34,721 nucleotides of DNA from a virus (IMGVR_UViG_3300033146_004228:1-34721), one strand, 5' to 3'. Shown: positions 1 to 6,343, numbered from the stretch's first letter. Program-made: numbers and translations. Notes: generated from the letters alone by a model not told the origin.

Positions 1-2
1 CA

Positions 3-782
3 CACCCTAATGGGGTGGATGTGGAGTGGACCGTCGAAACCCAGGCGGAGACCCTACGGGGGCCTCTGGGCTGCTACGTCGGATGGGCGTGGACCAAGGG
101 CATCGTCCCGAGCCGCAGTGTGGAGGGCGTCGATCTCAGTGGAGTGAAGTGGGCGGGTGAGTTTTTCTCCCGCGCGAACCTCTCCGGCGCGGACCTCAGA
201 GGCGCGGACCTCTCCTGCGCGCGCCTCTCCGGCGCGAACCTCAGAGGCGCGAACATCACTCGCGCGGACCTCTCCGGCGCGAACCTCATCGGCGCGGACC
301 TCAGAGGCGCGAACCTCAGAGGCGCGGACCTCTCCGGCGCGAACCTCTCCGGCGCGGACCTCAGAGGCGCAGATATCTACGGTGCGGATCTCCGAGAAGC
401 GAACCTCATCGGCGCGGACCTCAGAGGCGCGGACCTCAGAGGCGCGGACCTCATCGGCGCGGAACTCATCGGCGCGGACCTCATCGATGCGAACCTCTCC
501 GACGCGGACTTCATCGGCGCGAACCTCATCGGCGCGAACCTCATCGGCGCGAACCTCTCCGATGCGGACCTCTACGGCGCGGACCTCAGAGGCGCGGACC
601 TCAGAGGCGCGAACCTCAGAGGTTCGGACCTCAGAGGCGCGGACCTCCGAGGCGCGGACCTCAGAGGCGCGAACCTCTCCTGCGCGGACCTCCGAGGCGC
701 GGACCTGGACGACTTTACACAGGGCGTCGTCAAGGCCGACATGATCAAGCGCGGCGTCGTTTGGGAGGATAGCAAGGCATGA
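3..782 (+). CDS. Pentapeptide-repeat protein, 5' end possibly cut by the window
   Basis: From about residue 50 to 235 the protein is an almost unbroken array of A(D/N)LxG pentapeptides, the pattern that folds into a right-handed quadrilateral beta-helix (Rfr fold). The N-terminal 45 residues are not repetitive and contain several Trp. The first candidate start is GTG at 15, but the frame stays open to the window edge (H-P-N-G precede it), so the true start may lie outside. Some pentapeptide proteins (Qnr, MfpA) mimic DNA and protect or inhibit gyrase; that role here is only a possibility. The stop overlaps the next start (ATGA at 779). At DNA level the array is a homogenised 15/30-nt tandem repeat. 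Family assignment is secure; function is unknown. Confidence 0.9.
   Translation, partial: HPNGVDVEWTVETQAETLRGPLGCYVGWAWTKGIVPSRSVEGVDLSGVKWAGEFFSRANLSGADLRGADLSCARLSGANLRGANITRADLSGANLIGADLRGANLRGADLSGANLSGADLRGADIYGADLREANLIGADLRGADLRGADLIGAELIGADLIDANLSDADFIGANLIGANLIGANLSDADLYGADLRGADLRGANLRGSDLRGADLRGADLRGANLSCADLRGADLDDFTQGVVKADMIKRGVVWEDSKA
160..705 (+). repeat. 15/30-nt tandem coding repeats inside the pentapeptide gene
   Basis: Units such as GGCGCGGACCTCAGA and GGCGCGAACCTCATC recur in phase for about 540 nt, many of them identical. The periodicity leaves long stop-free shadow frames on both strands, which are not genes. Confidence 0.85.
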
Positions 783-883
783 GCGAAAGGCTCACCCCTT
801 CCTTTGAGAGCAGCTTTCTCAAATTCATCAGAGAGAAGATGGACGCCCTCACCGAAGAGGACAAAGATCTCTCATCCCCCTGA
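779..883 (+). CDS. Small ORF, N-terminal part of a probable frameshifted protein
   Basis: This 34-residue ORF starts at an ATGA overlap with the pentapeptide gene stop. It encodes an amphipathic segment (FLKFIREKMDALTEEDKDL) ending in Pro. The stop follows directly after a CCC proline codon (CCC TGA at 878-883). A +1 slip from CCC to CCT leads without a gap into the frame that encodes the WYL-like protein downstream, giving a natural junction. On its own the ORF is very short and unrecognised. It may therefore be the first half of a protein spanning 779-1133, made by +1 frameshifting, or split by a one-base sequencing error in the CCCCC run. Confidence 0.5.
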   Translation: MSERLTPSFESSFLKFIREKMDALTEEDKDLSSP

Positions 884-884
884 G
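878..884 (+). other. Candidate +1 frameshift site CCC-TGA
   Basis: The zero-frame codons are TCC CCC TGA. A proline codon in the P site and a slow TGA stop in the A site is a known arrangement for +1 slippage; CCC can re-pair as CCT one base downstream, followed by GAG. The shifted frame is open to 1133. Confidence 0.4.
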
Positions 885-902
885 ACCTCGCCCAACGTGG
901 TG

Positions 903-1133
903 ATGGTCTTTTATCGCAATTGGAGGGGGAGTCTTGCCCGCCGAAGGATTATCCCGCTGCGCCTCTGGCATGGTAAATCGCCCTTTCATGAGGGCGCGCA
1001 GTGGTTTTGCAACGTCTATGACCTGGAGAAAGGGGCAAAGAGAGATTATGCCTGCGCTGATATCGTGAGTTGGGGGAGGTCGAAGCGAGACCTTGAGTTG
1101 CACACCGCGCGGGTGGGGGCAAAGCATGGATGA
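903..1133 (+). CDS. Small WYL-like phage protein
   Basis: The segment YRNWRGxxxxRRIIPLRLWHG...QWFCNVYDLEKGAKRDYACADIVSW resembles a common phage mini-protein type and the beta-rich core of WYL domains: a Tyr near the start, R-x-I-x-P, a 'QW-hydrophobic' strand, and R-D/F-A-x-x-D-I at the end. WYL domains bind ligands or nucleic acid and often act in regulators. If translated independently, the start is ATG 903 or GTG 897/900, but no good ribosome-binding site precedes it. This supports its being the C-terminal half of a frameshifted protein begun at 779. The last codons overlap the next start. Function is unproven. Confidence 0.6.
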   Translation: MVFYRNWRGSLARRRIIPLRLWHGKSPFHEGAQWFCNVYDLEKGAKRDYACADIVSWGRSKRDLELHTARVGAKHG

Positions 1134-1383
1134 GGACTCCAAAAAAGACCACATGAGCAGCTTCAAAAACAAGACAGTGGCCCTAGTCCACCTAAACACT
1201 CTCGCGGACGGGATCGAACCCTTCGGCTCAATCGCAATCGAGCCACAGCCCGTGATCCTCTCCGCCTCAGTAGACCCCTCCCTCTCGATCTATAAGGATT
1301 TCTGGGAGGAGGAGCAGAGCACCAACGCAACTCGGCAAGCTCTCAATGAGCGGGCGGGGAGGACGCCACCTTGGGTTTCGTGA
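1126..1383 (+). CDS. Hypothetical small acidic protein
   Basis: The ATG at 1126 overlaps the stop of the preceding gene by eight bases and has a G-rich stretch upstream (GGGTGGGGGC). The 85-residue product starts M-D-E-D-S-K-K-D and has a beta-prone middle (KTVALVHLNTL) and an acidic patch (FWEEEQS). I recognise no family. The stop lies in a GTGA overlap with the next small ORF, so translation is probably coupled. Conserved operon packing is the main support for its being real. Confidence 0.5.
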   Translation: MDEDSKKDHMSSFKNKTVALVHLNTLADGIEPFGSIAIEPQPVILSASVDPSLSIYKDFWEEEQSTNATRQALNERAGRTPPWVS

Positions 1384-1472
1384 AGAGGAGCGCGCGCACC
1401 TTCAGGATTGACGCTACAGGCGGTACGGTGACTGTTCACATCCCGCAGGGGCCACCCCACCACGCTGGTTAA
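1380..1472 (+). CDS. Small ORF, N-terminal part of a second probable frameshifted protein
   Basis: A GTG start overlaps the preceding stop (GTGA). The 30-codon ORF encodes a short beta-rich stretch (RTFRIDATGGTVTVHIPQG) that breaks off soon after a CCA CCC run. A +1 slip on CCCC at 1455-1458 joins it to the open frame running to 1728 and gives a single product of about 115 residues. Without the shift, the downstream frame has no conventional start before 1522 although it is open from 1432. A one-base error in the C run would look the same. Confidence 0.45.
   Translation: MKRSARTFRIDATGGTVTVHIPQGPPHHAG
1455..1459 (+). other. Candidate +1 frameshift site CCC-C
   Basis: Zero-frame codons are CCA CCC CAC. 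A proline tRNA on CCC can move one base forward and pair again with CCC perfectly; the next codon is then ACC, in the frame open to 1728. Confidence 0.35.
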
Positions 1473-1521
1473 GTTACTCGAAAAAAGTAAAACTCAGAAA
1501 AAGGACGGCAACGGGGATTCG

Positions 1522-1728
1522 ATGCGCCTACTTTTCAAAGCCTCAAGCAAAAACGAGGGGTGGATGAAGTCAACCAAGGCGCTTGAGATTGAGGAGCTGG
1601 GTTGCTTGGTTCAAGTGACCACGCAGCAAGGGGAGCATGTATCCGAGGCCCTGACGTTTATTCACGGTGTCCACATCGAAGACGACGAAAACAAAGGGCG
1701 GCGCTTGGTGCTAGACCAGCCCGTCTAA
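1522..1728 (+). CDS. Hypothetical small protein (C-terminal half of 1380-1728)
   Basis: From ATG 1522 this encodes 68 residues (MRLLFKASSKNEGW...), acidic toward the end (HIEDDENKG). The frame is open upstream to 1432 and the extra residues (TTLVKLLEKSKTQKKDGNGDS) look like normal protein, which argues that ATG 1522 is not the original start. The mixed beta pattern (CLVQVTTQQGEHVSEALTFIHGVHIE) suggests a small barrel or sheet domain, but I recognise no family. It is the last gene before a 229-nt gap that contains a promoter candidate. Confidence 0.5.
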   Translation: MRLLFKASSKNEGWMKSTKALEIEELGCLVQVTTQQGEHVSEALTFIHGVHIEDDENKGRRLVLDQPV

Positions 1729-1786
1729 CAGTGAGGGCCTGGGGCCCCAAGCACTAGCCCACATCAAAGAAAGCCCCTCCCCCCGC

Positions 1787-1815
1787 TTGACCCGCGATCC
1801 AGGCTTTGATCTAAT
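1787..1815 (+). promoter_or_regulatory. Sigma70-type promoter candidate
   Basis: TTGACC (1787-1792) and TCTAAT (1810-1815) match the -35 and -10 consensus at five of six positions each, with the ideal 17-bp spacer. It lies in the longest gap of this part and points into the overlapping gene run 1958-6343, so it is a plausible promoter for that operon. Confidence 0.5.
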
Positions 1816-1850
1816 CAGCCCCAAGCGCACCTCGCCCTAGATTTGCGCTT

Positions 1851-1880
1851 CACAGGCAAAGGCTTAAAGCCGCAAAGGAG
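1851..1880 (+). promoter_or_regulatory. CACAGGCAA leader element, copy A
   Basis: CACAGGCAAAG (1851-1861) is followed by a small hairpin (GGCTT/AAGCC) and AAAGGAGAAC. It is the first of four leaders sharing CACAGGCAA plus GGAGAA (others at 6578, 7060 and 7971). It sits about 35 nt downstream of the promoter candidate, so it would be in the mRNA leader. Confidence 0.5.
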
Positions 1881-1904
1881 AACTTATACGCCATTAATCT
1901 TGGG

Positions 1905-1961
1905 ATGCTGATAGGTGTGCTCTTGGATTTCGGGGAGTATTCCGAGCACCCCCTCTCGTGA
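1905..1961 (+). CDS. Possible 18-residue leader peptide
   Basis: An ATG lies 24 nt after AAAGGAG and opens 18 codons (MLIGVLLDFGEYSEHPLS). Its stop overlaps the GTG start of the next gene (GTGA at 1958). The spacing from the ribosome-binding site is too long for a normal start, but the frame itself is open back through the AAAGGAG. It may be a short translational-coupling leader or chance; support is weak. Confidence 0.25.
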   Translation: MLIGVLLDFGEYSEHPLS

Positions 1962-2476
1962 ACCTGATCACCGCACTATCAGAAGCTCGCCGCCTCCGCT
2001 CAAAAGCCATGCGACTACACATGAGCAACGCCGAACTCAGGCGGCAGGGGGCGTCTACATCCGAGATCCAAGAAGACGAGGGCCACGCTTTTGCGTTCTT
2101 CGACAGAGCAAAGGCTCTTGAGACTCGCGTTGACCGCACGATTGACGAGTTGGGCAAGCAGGATGGAGCCATTGAAACCCGCCTTGGATCTTGCCCCATT
2201 CTGCGCTTTAGGCGCGGCCATGCGCTGATCTACGTCTCAGGGCTCGGGGGGGTGATGATCTCCCTCAAGACGGGAGCGCCGCTGAAGGGGCAGGAGATCA
2301 ACGCGGGATCGGGCCTCGCTGCATCCAAGGAGCACCTAGAGCTAAGGCGCGAGGTGTTCAAGAGCAAGGAGCCCATGATCCCAGGGGATGTAGCGCGCGC
2401 GCTGGCAAAGCGCCTTGGCGCGCTCGAGTTGACAGGGAGGCCCTCCTCCTATGCGCCCGAGGCGCTTGAGAGATGA
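1958..2476 (+). CDS. Hypothetical protein, first gene of the long plus-strand operon
   Basis: GTG start at 1958, 172 residues. The N-terminal 75 residues are helical and charged (MNLITALSEARRLRSKAMRL...AKALETRVDRTIDELGKQ), probably a coiled coil. The central part is beta-rich with a Gly-rich turn (ALIYVSGLGGVMISLKTGAPL). The C-terminus is again helical and basic. No family recognised. Its stop overlaps the next start by four bases (ATGA at 2473), and the run of such overlaps continues to 5661, so it is probably co-transcribed with the methyltransferase and nucleotide-metabolism genes. Confidence 0.6.
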   Translation: MNLITALSEARRLRSKAMRLHMSNAELRRQGASTSEIQEDEGHAFAFFDRAKALETRVDRTIDELGKQDGAIETRLGSCPILRFRRGHALIYVSGLGGVMISLKTGAPLKGQEINAGSGLAASKEHLELRREVFKSKEPMIPGDVARALAKRLGALELTGRPSSYAPEALER

Positions 2477-3117
2477 GCCGAGGCTTCTTTGAGCGCAGCG
2501 CGCAGAAGCGGAAGGCCGCCCGCGCAGCTCGCCAAAAGGAGATCGATGAGTTTTTTGAGAGGATGAAGCCTCGCTCAAGGGACGAAGCATCCCGCAAGAG
2601 CCCCTCATCCGAGAGCCCCCCCCCTGTCAAAAAGTGGGGGAGACCGCGCAAGGTCCGCGAAGTCTTCGAGCGCGGAACAGTTGGAGCGGCGCTGGCCGAG
2701 GCGGTGAAGCTGGGCAAGCAGCGGGCGCTCACAATCAAAGCGATAAGCCGCCGTGACGGAGAGGCCCCCGCCCTGACCTACAAGATCCGAGAGCTATCTG
2801 CGAAAGTCGCCAAGATCCGCGCGGAAGTAGCCCGCTCAGTGAAGGGGTCGGGGGTGTGGATTGAGACGCCTCTAGGTGCCCTTCTGCTTATCGACGTGCG
2901 CCCTGACTGGTTCACAGTTAGAGGCGAGGACTTGGACCCGTTTTCGATCTCCGCCTCTACAGGAAAGATCAGAGGAGCGCCCAAGCTGGGAGAGCCCCTC
3001 CTAACCCCATACAGGGGAGCGAGCGGTTCTCCACTCATTGACGCGAAAGAAGCCGAGATTACCCACAGACAGGCGCTCAGGCGTCCGTTAAAGAAGAAGA
3101 AAAAGAGGGGGAGATGA
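2473..3117 (+). CDS. Basic hypothetical protein with an AT-hook-like motif
   Basis: The 214-residue protein is strongly basic. A charged helix (residues 5-45) precedes a Pro/Ser linker and KKWGRPRKVRE (GRPRK at 56-60), which matches the core of an AT-hook minor-groove-binding motif. The middle is helical (GAALAEAVKLGKQRALTIKAI), then beta strands (GVWIETPLGALLLIDVRPDWFTV) resemble the central part of the previous gene's product. It ends in a lysine run (KKKKKRGR at 207-214). DNA or RNA binding is a reasonable inference; no family is recognised. ATGA and ATGATGA overlaps join it to both neighbours. Confidence 0.6.
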   Translation: MSRGFFERSAQKRKAARAARQKEIDEFFERMKPRSRDEASRKSPSSESPPPVKKWGRPRKVREVFERGTVGAALAEAVKLGKQRALTIKAISRRDGEAPALTYKIRELSAKVAKIRAEVARSVKGSGVWIETPLGALLLIDVRPDWFTVRGEDLDPFSISASTGKIRGAPKLGEPLLTPYRGASGSPLIDAKEAEITHRQALRRPLKKKKKRGR

Positions 3118-3494
3118 TGAGCCGGACTTTTGCGGAGGGAGCCGTTGCGCGCGTAGCGCGCGAGGTTCGCGCAGCCCTAAAGACGCGCACGGAGGCGTTC
3201 AACGCCCTGGGCTTTGAACTTCAAGGTGGTGTTTGGGTGAGCCGTTCAGGCGCACCTGTCGCGGGGCTAGAGCTTGAAGCCATCACAGCGAGGGCACTAG
3301 GCCGCGGCGCCCCCTCAAAGAAACCGCGCGCATACCACCCGACCCCAAGCGAACTTAAAACCAAGCGGCGTGGATGCTCTACAACCCGACTCGCCGCGAT
3401 GGTGCGCAGAGCTCGCCTAAATGCAGAGATGGAGCGGGAACGCAAAGCCGCCGCCAAAGAGAACCGCAAGACGGCCAAAGAGAGTGAGCTTTGA
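3114..3494 (+). CDS. Basic hypothetical protein
   Basis: Starts at ATG 3114 or the adjacent ATG 3117 (ATGATGA overlap with the previous stop); 126 residues. The first half alternates helix and beta strands (AFNALGFELQGGVWVSRSGAPVAGLEL), again like the two previous products. The second half is very basic with a charged terminal helix (MVRRARLNAEMERERKAAAKENRKTAKESEL). The repeated Gly-V-W-V/I plus 'GAP' pattern in three consecutive genes may mean shared ancestry. No known family recognised. Confidence 0.55.
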   Translation: MMSRTFAEGAVARVAREVRAALKTRTEAFNALGFELQGGVWVSRSGAPVAGLELEAITARALGRGAPSKKPRAYHPTPSELKTKRRGCSTTRLAAMVRRARLNAEMERERKAAAKENRKTAKESEL

Positions 3495-3757
3495 TCTCAC
3501 CTCAGCACGTCATATTCTGTCCGGCGATCAACGGGATGCGCCGCGTTTCGCTCTGCGCCCGTAAGTGGATCAATGCAAACCCCCGGCAGGTGCTCTCAGA
3601 GCGTAGAGAGGGCAAGGAGTGCGCGGGCTGCCCCAAAGGCGAGGGCCTTGCTCTAGCTCTCCACCTTCTACCTTCACGAGAGGGAGAGACACCCGCTCGA
3701 TTCACCGCAGACCTCACAACCAAGGCAAGCGAGGCGAAAACGAACAATGAAGACTAA
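3491..3757 (+). CDS. Small Cys-containing, possibly zinc-binding protein
   Basis: A TTG start overlaps the previous stop (TTGA at 3491-3494), so translation is probably coupled; 88 residues. Cysteines occur at FCP (residue 10), SLCARKW (22) and KECAGCPKG (44 and 47), a spacing that could hold one zinc ion in a small ribbon, as in many phage mini-proteins. The C-terminal 30 residues are polar and probably disordered. It overlaps the methyltransferase start by 11 nt. No specific family recognised. Confidence 0.5.
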   Translation: MISPQHVIFCPAINGMRRVSLCARKWINANPRQVLSERREGKECAGCPKGEGLALALHLLPSREGETPARFTADLTTKASEAKTNNED

Positions 3758-4439
3758 ACCGAATCAAGCTGAGGCGAAGCCCATCAAAGCAGAAGTGGAT
3801 ATCGAGCGAGAGGACCAAGAGGCTTTTGAGGACAACGCGCCCACAAAGAAGGTCAAGACGCGCCGCGCCAAGCGAGATCCGCGCGACTTCTACCCAACGC
3901 CTGCATGGTGCATTGACGGGCTCTACAAGATCGCGGGGGGGCTGCCACAGGCTACGCTTGACCCTTGCGCGGGCGCGGGGGCGCTTGTCGCGGGCACATG
4001 GCGTCGGCGTGGGATGGTACACGCGCGCGGTATAGAGCTGGACCAAGCCCTCGTGAATGAGGCTATCAAGGCCGGACAGACGCGCGTTAAGCAGGGAGAC
4101 GGGCTCGCGCGATCATGGCGCGGCGAGCATATCGTGATGAACCCCCCTTACAAGGATGCGTTGACCTGGATTGAGAAGGGCGTAAATGAAGCGGTGTCTG
4201 TCTGCGCCCTACTCCCCCTTGGGATCTTGGCGTCGGCGAAGCGCCTTGAGTTTTGGAGAGCCCACCCGCCCCGAGGGATCTTTATTCTCTCCAGCCGCCC
4301 GAGCTTCACCACAAACGGGCGCACCGATGCCACGGATTACGCTTGGATCTTCTGGGATCTCTCATACGAGGGTCAGGCTTGCGCGCGAGACAATGAGATC
4401 GCTATGGGGTGGATTGAGAAGCCGAAGGGGACGAAGTGA
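3747..4439 (+). CDS. Phage DNA N6-adenine/N4-cytosine-type methyltransferase
   Basis: This 230-residue protein has a charged, probably disordered N-terminus (1-45), then FYPTP (48-52), the S-adenosylmethionine-binding motif I DPCAGAGAL (72-80), an acidic end-of-strand residue in GIELD (95-99), and the catalytic motif IV NPPY (132-135) typical of amino-methyltransferases. It is the size of orphan phage adenine methyltransferases, and no restriction endonuclease is adjacent. It probably methylates phage DNA to evade host restriction or to mark it. The stop overlaps the next gene's GTG start (GTGA at 4436). The target base and site cannot be read from the sequence. Confidence 0.85.
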   Translation: MKTKPNQAEAKPIKAEVDIEREDQEAFEDNAPTKKVKTRRAKRDPRDFYPTPAWCIDGLYKIAGGLPQATLDPCAGAGALVAGTWRRRGMVHARGIELDQALVNEAIKAGQTRVKQGDGLARSWRGEHIVMNPPYKDALTWIEKGVNEAVSVCALLPLGILASAKRLEFWRAHPPRGIFILSSRPSFTTNGRTDATDYAWIFWDLSYEGQACARDNEIAMGWIEKPKGTK

Positions 4440-4873
4440 TCCATAAAGCCTTTGTCGATGGAGAACTTGAGATAGCGCTTATCGAAAACCTCGCTGAACA
4501 GGCGTGGGAGGCCAGAGAGAACGCCCTTTTGACTGACCCAAAAAAGGGGACCAAGGTAGGCGCGGCGCTGCTTTCTCTCCGTGGTTCGGTTTTCACGGGC
4601 TGCAACGCGCAGCACCGCTTTAGGGTCGGGGAGATCCACGCAGAGCGCGCGGCGATCTCCGCCATGATCTCCGCCGAGGGCCCCGAGAGATTCAAAGGGT
4701 TCAATCTGATCGCCATCGTCGCAGAGCGTGAGAGCTTCACCCCATGCGGGCTCTGTTTAGACTGGATCTATGAGATGAGCGGCGGTGACGTGAAGATCGG
4801 GGTGCAAGCAGAGCGGGGCGGCCCCATTAAAACCTATTCATTCGACGAGATTATGAAGATTTACCCCAGATGA
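4436..4873 (+). CDS. Cytidine-deaminase-like protein
   Basis: GTG start in a four-base overlap; 145 residues, a usual length for the family. The two zinc-site motifs are present: HAE (68-70) in GEIHAERAAI and PCGLC (103-107), so H68, C104 and C107 would bind zinc and E70 would be the proton shuttle. GCNAQHRF (55-62) corresponds to the substrate-side loop of cytidine deaminases. It would convert (deoxy)cytidine or a nucleotide form to the uridine form, feeding the dUMP pool used by the ThyX-like neighbour. Whether it acts on nucleosides, nucleotides or a modified cytosine is open. Confidence 0.8.
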   Translation: MIHKAFVDGELEIALIENLAEQAWEARENALLTDPKKGTKVGAALLSLRGSVFTGCNAQHRFRVGEIHAERAAISAMISAEGPERFKGFNLIAIVAERESFTPCGLCLDWIYEMSGGDVKIGVQAERGGPIKTYSFDEIMKIYPR

Positions 4874-5661
4874 GCAAGCCAAGACGAGGACGACCGTTTA
4901 CCCCTGTTGACCGCTCAAAGTTCGAAGAATGGGGCTGCACCGACATCATAAGAAACGTAAAAGTTTACGACCTCCACGAGAGCTTAAGGCGCGCGGGCTT
5001 CCCTAAGCGCGTGGGGGCGCCTGATCTGGGCGGAATGATGAGCCCTGCGGATCTAACTCGAAAATGGAGCGAGGGTGAACTCCCCCCCAGGGCTTTGAGC
5101 GACGTGAAGCGCGGGATCAGGCTGGGGCGCCTCCGAGGCGGGCACGATAACTTTTTGAAGGGGATCAGGGTGAGCTTTGACCTGTTCTTTAGTCATGCGT
5201 TTACGCCTCAAATTCAGCGATATACGTTTATCGACATCATCAGTTCCCAGTCGAAGATGCACAAAGCCGCGGCAATGCCTCTCGATTCCGACGTGATGAA
5301 GTTCACCCCAAAAAAGACCTTAGAAGCCTGCCGGGAGGCTCAAGAGGAGTACAACCGCGCCCCAAGCTGGGAGAATCGAATGGCGATGATTTATTCGATC
5401 CCCCTTGGGTTCAAGATGTGGGTCGGGCTCTCCCTTAACTATCTCCAGCTAAAGACCGTGCTCGAACAGCGCCGGACAGATGTGCTTAAGGCCGAATGGG
5501 GGCCATTCTGCGCAATGATTGAGGACCTCCCCCTCTTTCTCGATCTCGTCTACGGTCCCATTGAAAAGGAAAACGATGATCCACGTCTATATATCAGGCG
5601 CACTCACAGGGGCCCCCGCCCACGTCCGCCCGCTCTGCGAGCAGATCGCGAGGGCTTGTGA
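4870..5661 (+). CDS. ThyX-like (flavin-dependent thymidylate synthase related) phage protein
   Basis: ATGA overlap start; 263 residues. QIQRYTFIDIISSQSKMH (114-131) resembles the ThyX signature in layout: an Arg followed some residues later by N/S-E/Q-x-S-x-R/M-Y/H. SLNYLQLKTVLEQRR...EW..F (188-213) resembles the C-terminal ThyX segment with a conserved Asn and Arg pair. A comparable family occurs in other phages. The canonical RHRxxSxNExSxRY is not intact, so the reaction may differ: dUMP methylation, another pyrimidine C5 modification, or no catalysis. The first 90 residues are extra and start basic (SKPRRGRPF). The last 29 codons overlap the next gene. Family assignment is tentative. Confidence 0.55.
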   Translation: MSKPRRGRPFTPVDRSKFEEWGCTDIIRNVKVYDLHESLRRAGFPKRVGAPDLGGMMSPADLTRKWSEGELPPRALSDVKRGIRLGRLRGGHDNFLKGIRVSFDLFFSHAFTPQIQRYTFIDIISSQSKMHKAAAMPLDSDVMKFTPKKTLEACREAQEEYNRAPSWENRMAMIYSIPLGFKMWVGLSLNYLQLKTVLEQRRTDVLKAEWGPFCAMIEDLPLFLDLVYGPIEKENDDPRLYIRRTHRGPRPRPPALRADREGL

Positions 5662-6343
5662 ATATGAGGGGTGGTCAGCTTATGCCCCCCACTTGAAGAC
5701 CGACCCGAACAAACACAGAGAGATCACGCCCTTTGAAGTCTATCAGACCGACAGAGCAGAGGTGCTCCGTGCTGATGTGGTGATCGCGTACATCGACGCC
5801 CCCTCTTTTGGTGTAGGGCAAGAAATCGAGATCGCGAGGGCCGAGGGGATTCCAGTCATAGCGTGGGCGCCCGAGTCTCCGCGGGTGTCTCGGATCGTCG
5901 AGGGCTCGCCCAACGTCTCCATAATGAGATACTGCGACTTGGGAAAAGTCCTCCACGCAGCGCGTGAGGCTGTAATCGCCGCAGCGAGGACGCGCAGGCA
6001 ACCCCGCCCCCAAGCCCAGGGCGTTGAAGTCCTCCCGCAACTCCGCGGCTTCTTTGCTCTCCCCGAGGATGCGTGGATCTTTAAAGAGCTGGAGGCGCGG
6101 ACAGAGAAGGGGAAGCGGACCTATGGTGAGGCCCTCGGCACGTTCAACGGGCGGTCAGCTCAGAGAGACGCTGAAGAGGAGGCCCTTGATCTGCTTCAGT
6201 ACGCTATGCAGGCGCTCACAGAGAACGACGCAGACGATGAGCACCCCGAGAGAACCCCCGCCGGGTGGGAGCGCAACGACCTCACCCGGCTGAGGACGAT
6301 CCACAGGATGATAGGTGATGTGCTCTCCGCCGCTGAGGAGTAG
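5576..6343 (+). CDS. Fusion: nucleoside 2-deoxyribosyltransferase-like + MazG-like domain
   Basis: The ATG at 5576 follows AAAAGGAAAAC, and the encoded MIHVYISGALTG is a typical family N-terminus, so it is preferred over the in-frame ATG at 5519. Residues 1-130 look like the deoxyribosyltransferase/Rossmann-like family: YISGALTG (5-12), D59 in YQTDRAEVLRADVVIAYID, and SFGVGQEIEIA (77-87) with a candidate catalytic Glu. Residues about 166-215 (EARTEKGKRTYGEALGTFNGRSAQRDAEEEALDLLQYAMQ) match a phage MazG-like helical pattern with clustered acidic residues for metal. Such domains exchange bases on deoxyribose and hydrolyse non-canonical dNTPs. It overlaps the ThyX-like gene by 86 nt. Confidence 0.65.
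   Translation: MIHVYISGALTGAPAHVRPLCEQIARACEYEGWSAYAPHLKTDPNKHREITPFEVYQTDRAEVLRADVVIAYIDAPSFGVGQEIEIARAEGIPVIAWAPESPRVSRIVEGSPNVSIMRYCDLGKVLHAAREAVIAAARTRRQPRPQAQGVEVLPQLRGFFALPEDAWIFKELEARTEKGKRTYGEALGTFNGRSAQRDAEEEALDLLQYAMQALTENDADDEHPERTPAGWERNDLTRLRTIHRMIGDVLSAAEE

Noticed and set aside
160-705. CRISPR-like periodicity
   Set aside because: The repeats are contiguous, 15/30 nt and coding, with no spacers and no cas genes nearby.
157-744. Second-frame ORF rich in ARTSE repeats over the pentapeptide gene
   Set aside because: A 15-nt coding repeat is stop-free in several frames, so this is a shadow; its composition is just the shifted repeat unit.
804-902. Start of the WYL-like gene at ATG 804
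   Set aside because: The first 33 residues (RAAFSNSSERRWTPSPKRTK...) read like out-of-frame sequence of the better-supported ORF 779-883, and no ribosome-binding site precedes it.
3747-4439. Restriction-modification system
   Set aside because: No endonuclease or specificity subunit adjoins the methyltransferase; it is treated as an orphan phage enzyme.
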